DNA of 58,811 nt from the NCBI RefSeq assembly GCF_029239295.1, contig NZ_JAQZBC010000008.1, positions 1 to 58,811 of the forward strand, written 5' to 3'. Shown piece by piece: positions 1 to 7,745 of the stretch. This DNA comes from Sphingomonas sp. GTDB taxonomy: Bacteria; Pseudomonadota; Alphaproteobacteria; Sphingomonadales; Sphingomonadaceae. Made by a program: the position numbers and the translations under genes. Within the stretch, counting starts at the first letter, position 1, and each line of letters starts with the position of its first letter. The notes under the pieces were generated by a model. The model made no database searches. It had not been told where the DNA came from and was given only the letters and a program-made list of their open reading frames with translations.

Positions 1-55
1 CACGATGTGCGTTGGCGGCGGCATGGGCGCAGCAGGCCTGTTCGAAGTCCTGTGA
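1..55 (+). CDS. Thiolase (acetyl-CoA C-acetyltransferase), C-terminal end only
   Basis: Only the last 17 codons are inside the window, read in the frame starting at base 2 and ending at TGA 53-55. They contain the CVGGGMGAAG motif that closes thiolases. The Cys in this motif is the second catalytic cysteine, which deprotonates the incoming acetyl-CoA. The PHA depolymerase about 0.7 kb downstream would fit a polyhydroxyalkanoate role (phaA-like), but a fatty-acid thiolase cannot be excluded from this fragment. Confidence 0.85.
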   Translation, partial: TMCVGGGMGAAGLFEVL

Positions 56-60
56 TCCCC

Positions 61-96
61 AGCGTCGGGGCGGCCGATTGAGCCCGCCCCAACGCT
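61..96 (+). repeat. Imperfect hairpin after the thiolase
   Basis: Bases 61-73 and 84-96 form a 13-bp stem with one mismatch around a 10-nt loop. It begins 6 bp after the thiolase stop. There is no T tract, so it is probably an mRNA 3' stabilising structure or part of a double terminator with the next hairpin. Confidence 0.5.
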
Positions 97-115
97 GCCA
101 TGACCGATCATCAGA

Positions 116-149
116 AGCCCCGGTCGCCGCAGCGACCGGGGCTTTTGTT
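116..149 (+). terminator. Rho-independent terminator downstream of thiolase
   Basis: A perfect 12-bp GC-rich stem (116-127 with 132-143) with a 4-nt loop is followed by TTTGTTT. This is the cleanest intrinsic terminator at this end of the window and would close the thiolase transcript. Confidence 0.8.
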
Positions 150-237
150 TGTGCGCCCGCTGGCCGCGTGACGCGGCGGCGCAACCAACCGTGTCGCGCC
201 TCGTTCTTCGGCTTGATCCAAAGCAGGAGAGAGTCGC

Positions 238-714
238 ATGGCCGATAAGGACAGTCCGCAGGAAGTCGCCGAAACGTTCCTGAAGAAGCTTGAAGACAGC
301 CCCTATGTGATGATTGGCCTGATGGACGGCCAGCATTCCGAACCGATGAGCGTGAAGCTTGACGAAGCGCAGCCGAACACGCTGTTCATCTTCTCCGCGC
401 ACGACAATCGCATCGCCAAGGGTGGTGAGGCCATGGCGCAATTCGTCGGCAAGGGTCATGACTTCTTTGCCTGCCTCGCCGGCCGCGTCTCGCAGGAGAC
501 CGATCAGGCGACTTTCGACAAATTGTGGGACAATCAGGTCGAGGCCTGGTTCCCGAACGGCAAGGCCGATGCGCGGCTGAACCGCTTCGACATCACCTCA
601 GCTGAACTGTGGGAAACCGACGTATCGATCGGCGGGCGGCTGAAGATGCTGTTCGGCGGCACGATCAACTCCTCCGAATCCTCGAGCCACGCCAAGGTGG
701 GCTCGGTCGCCTGA
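238..714 (+). CDS. Pyridoxamine 5'-phosphate oxidase-like (general stress protein 26-type) FMN-binding split-barrel protein
   Basis: The product is 158 aa with no signal peptide, so it is cytoplasmic. The segments PYVMIGLMDG near residue 22, LFIFSAHDN near 48, and the closing RFDITSAELWE stretch match the split-barrel flavin-binding family that includes bacterial general stress proteins of the Pyrid_ox_like type. These proteins bind FMN or F420-like cofactors, and their substrates are mostly unknown. The ATG at 238 is supported by AGGAGAGA about 5 nt upstream. The gene stands alone between two terminators. Family membership is confident but the reaction is not known. Confidence 0.8.
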   Translation: MADKDSPQEVAETFLKKLEDSPYVMIGLMDGQHSEPMSVKLDEAQPNTLFIFSAHDNRIAKGGEAMAQFVGKGHDFFACLAGRVSQETDQATFDKLWDNQVEAWFPNGKADARLNRFDITSAELWETDVSIGGRLKMLFGGTINSSESSSHAKVGSVA

Positions 715-721
715 GGCCCGC

Positions 722-751
722 GGGGCGGTTTCGACCGCCCCTTCCGCCTTT
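722..751 (+). terminator. Terminator between convergent genes
   Basis: An 8-bp stem (722-729 with 734-741) with a TTCG tetraloop is followed by a pyrimidine-rich tail ending in TTT. It lies between the stress-protein gene on + and the PHA depolymerase on -, and may serve both. Confidence 0.6.
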
Positions 752-765
752 GCGTCGCCGCCCCG

Positions 766-1983
766 TCAATCGTGGGCGGCGATCCACTCCTCGACGATCG
801 GCGCGATCCGATCACGCCACTTTGATCCGTTGAAAATGCCGTAATGGCCGACGCCTTCGGCCATATAGTAACGCTTCTTCTCTTCCGGCAGCTGCGTCGC
901 GATCGTCAGCGCCGCCTTCGTCTGGCCAAGCCCCGAGATATCGTCGCGCTCGCCCTCGATCGCCAGAATGCCGATGTCCGTGATCGCTGCCGGATCGACC
1001 GCGCGCCCGCGGTGAGTCATCACGCCGCGCGGCAGGGCATGCGCCTGGAACACCTGATCGATCGTCTGCATGTAATATTCCGCCGTCATGTCGCAGACGG
1101 AGCGATATTCGTCGTAGAAATCCTTGGTCGCGTCCGCGCTTTCGCCGTCACCGCGGACGAGATGTTTGAACATTTCCCAATGGCTCATCATGTGATTGCC
1201 AAGGTTCATCGTCATGAAGCCGGTGAGCTGCAGGAAGCCGGGATACACCCGCCGCCCCGCGCCCGGGTAAGTCGCCGGCACCGTTGCGATGACATTCTGT
1301 TCGAACCATGCGTGCGGCCGCTCGGTCGCCAGCGTATTGACCGCGGTGGGCGCCTCACGCGTATCGATCGGGCCGCCCATCATCGTCAGCGTGCGCGGGC
1401 GACAGGGGTGATCGTCCGCGCTCATCAGACATGCGGCGGCGTAGCTGGGCACTGACGGCTGGCAGACCGCGAGCATGTGCGCGCCGGGGCCGATCTTCTC
1501 CAGAAACGCGACCAGATAATCGACGTAATCGTCGAGATCGAACTGGCCGTCCGCCACCGGCACCATCTTCGCGTCGCGCCAGTCGGTGATATAGACGTCA
1601 GCGAACGGCAGCATCCGTTCCACCGTGCCGCGCAGCAGCGTCGCGAAATGCCCCGACATCGGCGCCACGATCAGCAGCCGGGGGCCGCTCTCCACCCCCT
1701 CACGCACGAACCGCTTCAACTGCCCGAACGGTAATTGGAGTACGATCTCCTCGTGCACCGGCACGTCGCGACCGTCGATCGTCGTATGGTCCAGCCCGAA
1801 CGCCGGCTTGCCCCGCGCAGCCGCAGCATGGGCGAACACCTCGAGCGCGGAGGCCATGATCTGCCCGCCGCCGAAATAGGCGAATGGGTTTGCCGGGTTC
1901 TGAAGCATTCCCGCGCCAAGATTGGCCATTACGCTGGCCCCTGCGAGCAGCGAACGCTGGAACTCATAGGCATCGTAGAGCAT
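766..1983 (-). CDS. phaZ: Intracellular polyhydroxyalkanoate (PHB) depolymerase
   Basis: This 405-aa protein matches the intracellular PHB depolymerase family in length and motifs. The N-terminus (MLYDAYEFQRSLL) is typical. The lipase-box position carries Cys instead of Ser (VCQPSVPS, Cys174), as in the intracellular enzymes that release hydroxybutyrate from storage granules. The C-terminal GVGHYGIFNG segment supplies the catalytic His. There is no signal peptide, which agrees with action on cytoplasmic granules. The gene is convergent with the stress-protein gene and divergent from the ABC transporter. Together with the thiolase fragment it suggests PHA turnover, though the synthase is not in the window. 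Confidence 0.9.
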   Translation of the reverse strand: MLYDAYEFQRSLLAGASVMANLGAGMLQNPANPFAYFGGGQIMASALEVFAHAAAARGKPAFGLDHTTIDGRDVPVHEEIVLQLPFGQLKRFVREGVESGPRLLIVAPMSGHFATLLRGTVERMLPFADVYITDWRDAKMVPVADGQFDLDDYVDYLVAFLEKIGPGAHMLAVCQPSVPSYAAACLMSADDHPCRPRTLTMMGGPIDTREAPTAVNTLATERPHAWFEQNVIATVPATYPGAGRRVYPGFLQLTGFMTMNLGNHMMSHWEMFKHLVRGDGESADATKDFYDEYRSVCDMTAEYYMQTIDQVFQAHALPRGVMTHRGRAVDPAAITDIGILAIEGERDDISGLGQTKAALTIATQLPEEKKRYYMAEGVGHYGIFNGSKWRDRIAPIVEEWIAAHD

Positions 1984-2113
1984 CGGGTATCCTCAAACGC
2001 AACGATCGCTCCGGCACCATATAGCTATTGTGCACCCGCACAACGAAGCATTGATCCGATTGAACAAGATGGTGGCCGTTGAGCCACACCGGCCCGGCTG
2101 CTAGGTGCCGCGC

Positions 2114-3892
2114 ATGGCCAGCAAAGCGTCGGTGGAGCCGCAACCAACCCGCCGGATCGGCAACCTCGCCCTCGTGTGGCGGCACGCGAAGCGATATCCG
2201 TTGCAGATCGCTGCCGCCTGGGCCGCGCTGGCGGTAACCTCGGCGGCGACGATCGCGATCCCGTACAGCTTCAAACGGATCATCGACCGCGGCTTCGCGG
2301 CAGATGGCGGCGCAGCGGTGGCCAGCGCGTTCCATTATATGCTGATGATCGTCGCTGTGCTGGCGATCGGCACGGCGATCCGGTTCTACTTCGTCTCCTG
2401 GCTGGGTGAGCGAGTGGTGGCGGACATCCGCGAGACGGTGCAGCGCCATTTGCTGAGCCTCAGCCCGCGCTTCTTCGAGGAAAATCGCCCGTCGGAGATC
2501 GCCTCGCGCATGACCGCCGACACGGCGCAGATCGAGATGGTGGTCGGCACTACCGTGTCGGTCGCGCTGCGCAACGCGTTCACCGGGATCGGCGGGCTGA
2601 TCTACCTGTTCGCGATCTCACCCAAACTGGCAGGGCTGCTGTGCCTCGGCATCCCGCTGGTGATCCTGCCGATCATGCTGCTGGGGCGGCGGGTCCGCAC
2701 CTATTCGCGCACGTCGCAGGACCGGGTCGCCGACGTGGGGTCGATGGTGACCGAGACGCTGGGCGCGATGAAGATCGTCCAGGCATTCGGGCAGGAGAAG
2801 CGCGAGAGCGACCGCTTCACCGGCGCGGTCGAAGCGACCATGGTGGCCGCGCAGAAGCGCATCATGCTGCGTGCGCTCATGACCGCGATCGTCATCGCGC
2901 TGGTCTTCGGATCGATCACGCTGGTGTTGTGGGAAGGCGCGACGGACGTGGCCGCGGGGCGCATCTCGGGCGGGTCGATCGCTGCGTTCGTCCTGACGGG
3001 CGGGATCGTCGCCGGCGCGTTTGGCGCGCTGACCGAAGTATATGGCGAGTTGCTGCGCGGCGCCGGGGCGGCCGGACGGCTGGCGGAACTGCTGTCGGAG
3101 ACGCCAGAGATTGCCGCGCCGGCAACCCCGGTAGCGCTGCCCGAGCCGCCGCAAGGCGCGGTGACATTCGAGCATGTCGAATTCCGCTATCCCACGCGAC
3201 CAGACACCGCCGCGCTGCACGATTTCTCGCTGGCCGTGTCGCCTGGTGAGACGGTGGCGCTGGTGGGCCCCTCGGGGGCGGGCAAGACCACCTTGTTCCA
3301 GTTGCTTCAGCGCTTCTACGATCCGTCGAACGGCCGCCTGATGGTTGATGGTGTCGACCTGCGCGACGCCGATCCCGCCGCCATTCGCGCCCGAATCGCC
3401 ATGGTGCCGCAGGAAACGGTGATCTTCGGCGCGTCCGCCCGCGACAATCTGCGCTACGGCCGCTGGGAGGCCAGCGACGCCGAATTGTGGGCGGCGGCGG
3501 AGGCGGCCAATGCCGCGGCATTCCTGCGCGACCTTCCCGACGGGCTCGACACATTCCTTGGCGAAGGCGGCGCCCGTCTATCGGGCGGCCAGCGGCAACG
3601 GGTTGCGATTGCGCGCGCGCTACTGCGCGATGCGCCGATCCTCCTGCTCGACGAGGCGACCAGCGCGCTGGATGCCGAGAGCGAGCGGCTGGTGCAGGAA
3701 GCGCTCGAGCGGTTGATGGCGGATCGCACCACTTTGGTCATTGCCCATCGACTCGCCACGGTACGAGCGGCCAATCGCATCATCGTGATGGACGGGGGGC
3801 GGATCGTCGAGCAGGGCAATCATGCGTCGCTAATGGCCCGCAGCGGCCTGTATGCTCGCCTCGCCAGCCTCCAGTTCAGTGAAGCCGCATAG
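2114..3892 (+). CDS. ABC transporter half-molecule, fused permease and ATPase (MsbA/ABCB type exporter)
   Basis: A six-helix transmembrane domain fills roughly residues 20-320. The nucleotide-binding domain follows, with Walker A GPSGAGKTT near residue 385, signature LSGGQRQR near 488, Walker B LLLDEATSALD near 510 and the switch His in VIAHRLA. This fused layout homodimerises in the inner membrane as an exporter of lipids, drugs or peptides, and the substrate cannot be read from sequence. An in-frame GTG at 2105 is an alternative start, but I prefer the ATG at 2114 (MASKAS). The stop is 7 bp before the next gene, so the two are probably cotranscribed. Confidence 0.9.
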   Translation: MASKASVEPQPTRRIGNLALVWRHAKRYPLQIAAAWAALAVTSAATIAIPYSFKRIIDRGFAADGGAAVASAFHYMLMIVAVLAIGTAIRFYFVSWLGERVVADIRETVQRHLLSLSPRFFEENRPSEIASRMTADTAQIEMVVGTTVSVALRNAFTGIGGLIYLFAISPKLAGLLCLGIPLVILPIMLLGRRVRTYSRTSQDRVADVGSMVTETLGAMKIVQAFGQEKRESDRFTGAVEATMVAAQKRIMLRALMTAIVIALVFGSITLVLWEGATDVAAGRISGGSIAAFVLTGGIVAGAFGALTEVYGELLRGAGAAGRLAELLSETPEIAAPATPVALPEPPQGAVTFEHVEFRYPTRPDTAALHDFSLAVSPGETVALVGPSGAGKTTLFQLLQRFYDPSNGRLMVDGVDLRDADPAAIRARIAMVPQETVIFGASARDNLRYGRWEASDAELWAAAEAANAAAFLRDLPDGLDTFLGEGGARLSGGQRQRVAIARALLRDAPILLLDEATSALDAESERLVQEALERLMADRTTLVIAHRLATVRAANRIIVMDGGRIVEQGNHASLMARSGLYARLASLQFSEAA

Positions 3893-3899
3893 GAGAGAC

Positions 3900-5063
3900 A
3901 TGATGACGACCGACTTCGACGTGATCGTCTATGGCGCGACCGGCTACACCGGGCGCCTGGTGGCCGAATATATCGCGCAGACCTATCCGACCGGCGTACG
4001 CTGGGCGATGGCGGGGCGTTCGCTCACCAAGCTTGAGGAAGTCCGCAGGGAGATGGGGATCGGGGCCGATGTGCCATTGATCACCGCCAACGCCGACGAT
4101 CCGTCATCGCTGCGCGCGATGTGCGAGCGGACTGATGTGGTGATCAGCACCGTCGGGCCGTATCAGCTGTATGGCAGCGATCTGGTGGCGGCCTGCGCCG
4201 CCACGGGGACCGCCTATGTCGACCTGTGCGGCGAGCCGGCGTGGATGCGCCAGATGATCGACGCGCATGAAGCCGAGGCGAAGCGCACGGGCGCACGCAT
4301 CGTCTTCTCCTGCGGGTTCGATTCGATCCCGTTCGACCTCGGCGTGCTGACGCTGCAGGAAGCGGCAATCGAGCGGTTCGATCGTCCGGCGCCGCGCGTG
4401 AAATGCCGCGTGCGCACGATGAAGGGCACGTTCTCGGGCGGCACGGCGGCGAGCCTGAAGGCCACGCTGGCGGCAGCGGCGCGCGACCCGTCGCTCGTAC
4501 CCCTGCTCGCCAGCCCGTTCGCGCTCACACCGGGCCATAAGGGACCGCATCAGCCGACCGGGCTGATCCCCGAATTCGACAACGCGATCGACGCATGGGT
4601 CGCCCCCTTCGTCATGGCGCCGATCAACACCAAGAATGTCCACCGTACCAATTTCCTGCTCGCGCAGCGGTATGGCGCCGATTTCGTCTATGATGAGATG
4701 GTCGTCACTGGCCTTGGCGAAATGGGCAAGGCGGCGGCGGAAGCGCTGACGAAGCTGAACCCGTTCGCCGACGACAAGGGGCCGAAGCCCGGCGAGGGCC
4801 CATCCAAGGAAGAGCGGGAGGCCGGCCATTACGACGTGCTGTTCATCGGCCTGATGCCCGACGGCACGCGCATCGATGCGGTCGTCACCGGCGATCGCGA
4901 CCCCGGCTATGGTTCGACCAGCAAGATGCTGGCCGAAAGCGCCTTGTGCCTGGTGCGCGATGTCGAGGGCGACGGCGGCATCTGGACGCCAGGCGCATTG
5001 ATGGGCGGGGCGTTGCGCGAGCGCCTGATCGCCAATGCCGGCCTGACCTTTACCGCCGGCTGA
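3900..5063 (+). CDS. Saccharopine dehydrogenase-like NAD(P)-binding reductase (trans-acting enoyl reductase family)
   Basis: The product is 387 aa. The N-terminus carries a Rossmann nucleotide-binding motif, VYGATGYTGRLVAEYI, followed by AGRSLTKLEEVR and a GPYQLYG segment typical of the saccharopine-dehydrogenase-like family. Members related to mycobacterial Rv2449c and Rv2953 act as trans enoyl reductases or on lipids. A true lysine-pathway role is unlikely. The start ATG at 3900 directly follows AGGAGAG, with a second ATG at 3903. It lies 7 bp after the ABC exporter, so a joint role in envelope lipid modification and export is a reasonable but unproven inference. Confidence 0.8.
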   Translation: MMTTDFDVIVYGATGYTGRLVAEYIAQTYPTGVRWAMAGRSLTKLEEVRREMGIGADVPLITANADDPSSLRAMCERTDVVISTVGPYQLYGSDLVAACAATGTAYVDLCGEPAWMRQMIDAHEAEAKRTGARIVFSCGFDSIPFDLGVLTLQEAAIERFDRPAPRVKCRVRTMKGTFSGGTAASLKATLAAAARDPSLVPLLASPFALTPGHKGPHQPTGLIPEFDNAIDAWVAPFVMAPINTKNVHRTNFLLAQRYGADFVYDEMVVTGLGEMGKAAAEALTKLNPFADDKGPKPGEGPSKEEREAGHYDVLFIGLMPDGTRIDAVVTGDRDPGYGSTSKMLAESALCLVRDVEGDGGIWTPGALMGGALRERLIANAGLTFTAG

Positions 5064-5070
5064 GTCACGG

Positions 5071-5104
5071 GATGTCGCAGGCGGGGCCACCCGCCTGCGA
5101 CATC
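5071..5104 (+). terminator. Strong perfect hairpin between convergent genes
   Basis: A perfect 15-bp inverted repeat (5071-5085 with 5090-5104) has a 4-nt loop and begins 8 bp after the reductase stop codon. There is no U tract on either strand, so it acts either as a bidirectional factor-assisted terminator or as a 3' exonuclease barrier. Confidence 0.6.
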
Positions 5105-5129
5105 CATCCTGTGAGGTATCTTCGAGACG

Positions 5130-5441
5130 TCAGCGCCCGAGGGCGAGTGCCCCTGCCGCGGCAAACCCCGCGACCGCCACCGCGCCCAGCATCCGCGCCA
5201 GTTCTTCCTTGCGGAAATGGATCAGGGTGCGCTCATCGAGCCAGTAACGATCATCCCCCTCCGCCACCACGGCGCGGAACTGAACCATCCGGGCGAGCAG
5301 CCGCGCCTCGCGGCCGCTTAACTGCTCCATCCTGGTCGCATTCGCCGGCTTGATCGCACCGGCGGCGCGCAGCCGCTCCACCAGCCGATTTTGCGCGCGG
5401 GTGGTATAACGCTCCCCCAGGCGCATCACGATGTTCGCCAT
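5130..5441 (-). CDS. Small hypothetical protein with a C-terminal membrane helix
   Basis: This 103-aa protein has a basic, soluble N-terminal part and one hydrophobic C-terminal segment (about residues 83-100, Ala/Gly-rich), so it looks tail-anchored. I do not recognise a family. Its ATG shares one base with the rnr stop codon at 5441, so it is almost certainly translated from the parE-rnr transcript by coupling. Confidence 0.65.
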   Translation of the reverse strand: MANIVMRLGERYTTRAQNRLVERLRAAGAIKPANATRMEQLSGREARLLARMVQFRAVVAEGDDRYWLDERTLIHFRKEELARMLGAVAVAGFAAAGALALGR

Positions 5442-7714
5442 TATCGTTTTCCCCCCTTGTGCCGGATGTTGCCCGGCCGGCCGCGACGCTTCAGCACGCG
5501 CGGCGCATTCGGTTTCGTGCCGTCGCGCCGCTGCGGGCGACCGCCTTTCCCTTCCTCCAGTTCGAAGCGAAGCGCGCCGGAGACCGGGTTCGCATCCGCC
5601 AGCCGCAGTTTCAGCCGCATCCCCAGCGTATATTCCTCACCGCTGGTTTCGCCGACCAGGCGCTGGCCGGTTTCGTCGTAGCGGAAATATTCGTTCCCGA
5701 GATCGCTGATCGGCATCAGCCCGTCACCGCCGACGCCCTCCACAGTAGCGAAGAAGCCGAAGTTCTGGATGCCAGTGATGCGCGCATCGACTAGCTCCCC
5801 AACGCGCTCAGCGAGGAAGGCAGCGACGTACCGATCGATGGTTTCGCGTTCAGCCTCCATCGCGCGCCGCTCGAGCTTGCTGATCGTCTCGCCCAGCCGC
5901 TCGAAATCCTCGTCGCCGTTCAGCCCGCCGGGGCCGAGCCCATAGGCGCTGGAGAGCGAGCGATGGACGAGAAGATCGGCATAGCGCCGGATCGGCGAGG
6001 TGAAGTGGCCATAGGAGCCGAGCGACAGGCCGAAGTGGCCGTGATTGGCGGGCGCGTAATAGGCCTGAGTCTGCGAGCGCAGGATCTGCTCCATCACCTG
6101 CGGACGGAAGTCCGCGTCGCCGATCCGCTCGATGATCCGGTTGAAGGTCGCCGGCTTGACCACCTGGCCCAGCGCGAAGGGCACGTCGAAGGTGTCGAGA
6201 TACTCCTTGAGCGCGACCAGCTTGGCGCGAGCGGGCGGCTCGTGGACGCGGTACATGACCGGCGCCTTCTTCGCCTCCAGCGCCTTGGCAGCCGCCACAT
6301 TGGCAGCGATCATGTAATCCTCGACCAGCCGGTGCGAATCCAGTCGCTCACGCGGTGCGACCGACAGCAGGCGGCCCTTTTCGTCCAACGCCACCTGCCG
6401 TTCGGGCAGATCGAGCGCGAGTGGCTCCCGCTTGTCACGCGCAGCGGCGAGAAGCGACCAGCAGGCCCAGAGGTCCTTCAGCGCGGCCAGGATCTGCCGA
6501 TCGTCACCGTCGCCGGCAGCGGGCGATGAGGCGTCGTCACGGCCCGATTGCAGCGGCAGCGGCGAATCCGCGTCGATGGCAGCCTGCGCATCCTCATAGG
6601 CGATGTTCTGCGCGATCCGGACCACCGCACGCGAGAAGCGCCAGGACTTGAGCGTGCCGGCCTTGCTGACCTGAAGATGGCAGACCAGCGCCGCGCGGTC
6701 CTGCCCCTCTTTCAGCGAGCAAACGTCGGCGGACAGAACCTCGGGTAGCATCGGCACGACGCGATCCGGGAAATATACCGAATTTCCGCGCAGCCGCGCT
6801 TCGCGATCGATCGCGCCGCCGGGCCGCACATAGAAACTGACGTCGGCGATCGCGATCAGCGCGCGATAGCCGCCCTCATTCAGGGGATCATCGTCCGGCG
6901 CGGCCCAGATCGCGTCATCATGGTCACGCGCGTCGGCGGGATCGATGGCGACGATCGGCAGATGAGTGAGGTCCTCCCGCCCCTCGCCCAGCGGCTGGCC
7001 GGCCACGCGCTGGGCCTCCTGCAGCGTGGCCTCATCAAAGACATTGGGGATGTCGTGCTTGTGGATCGCGATCAGCGAGAAGCTGCGCGGGGCAAATGGA
7101 TCGCCCAGCCGCTCGACCACGCGCGCGGTGATCCGGGGCGGACGGCCGGTACGCTCTGCCAATACCAGATCGCCCGCCTGCGCACCGCCGGCGTCGGAGA
7201 CGGGGAACTCGCGCCGCTCCTTCTTTTCGACGCCCTGGAGCCAGAGCCGGTCGCCCTCGCCGCGCAGCACGCCGATGATCTGCTCGGCCGCCGGCGCCAG
7301 CACCTTCATGGGATGGGCGACCCAGCCGCTGCCGACCTCCTCGGTCCGGGCAAGCAAGCGCATGCCGACGCCCAAGTCACCGCGCCGCCGTTCCCGCACG
7401 CGAAGCCGCGGGGCGGGAACGTCCGCCTCCCAGCGATCCGGCATCGCCCAGATATTGCCGCCATCGTCGACATCGACGATGCGCAGAACGGTCACCTTGG
7501 GCAGACCGCCCATCTTGTGGAACGCGCGGCCGGGTGCGCTGTCGATCAGCCCCTCGTCGGCCATGTCCTTCAGCAGCGCCTTGAGGCCGATCTTCTCCTG
7601 AGCGGTCAGCCCGAAGGCACGGGCAATTTCCCGCTTCCCGGCGGGAATGTCGCTAGTGGCGATGAAATCAAGGATCTGCTGGCGGCTCGGTAGCCCTGCC
7701 TTCGGTTTGCGCAT
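5441..7714 (-). CDS. rnr: Ribonuclease R
   Basis: The product is 757 aa. In order it shows an N-terminal winged-helix-like region, a cold-shock/OB region, the RNB catalytic domain, and a C-terminal S1 domain (GELVDARITGIQNFGFF). The RNB domain carries the metal-binding Asp cluster IDPADARDHDDAI near residue 255. A short basic tail follows the S1 domain. RNase R is a processive 3'-5' exoribonuclease for structured RNA, rRNA quality control and tmRNA-linked decay. The gene starts 31 bp downstream of parE and overlaps the next gene by one base, so it is the middle gene of an operon. Confidence 0.96.
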   Translation of the reverse strand: MRKPKAGLPSRQQILDFIATSDIPAGKREIARAFGLTAQEKIGLKALLKDMADEGLIDSAPGRAFHKMGGLPKVTVLRIVDVDDGGNIWAMPDRWEADVPAPRLRVRERRRGDLGVGMRLLARTEEVGSGWVAHPMKVLAPAAEQIIGVLRGEGDRLWLQGVEKKERREFPVSDAGGAQAGDLVLAERTGRPPRITARVVERLGDPFAPRSFSLIAIHKHDIPNVFDEATLQEAQRVAGQPLGEGREDLTHLPIVAIDPADARDHDDAIWAAPDDDPLNEGGYRALIAIADVSFYVRPGGAIDREARLRGNSVYFPDRVVPMLPEVLSADVCSLKEGQDRAALVCHLQVSKAGTLKSWRFSRAVVRIAQNIAYEDAQAAIDADSPLPLQSGRDDASSPAAGDGDDRQILAALKDLWACWSLLAAARDKREPLALDLPERQVALDEKGRLLSVAPRERLDSHRLVEDYMIAANVAAAKALEAKKAPVMYRVHEPPARAKLVALKEYLDTFDVPFALGQVVKPATFNRIIERIGDADFRPQVMEQILRSQTQAYYAPANHGHFGLSLGSYGHFTSPIRRYADLLVHRSLSSAYGLGPGGLNGDEDFERLGETISKLERRAMEAERETIDRYVAAFLAERVGELVDARITGIQNFGFFATVEGVGGDGLMPISDLGNEYFRYDETGQRLVGETSGEEYTLGMRLKLRLADANPVSGALRFELEEGKGGRPQRRDGTKPNAPRVLKRRGRPGNIRHKGGKR

Positions 7715-7745
7715 CTATACTAGATAGGAACTTGCGCCCCGCGGG

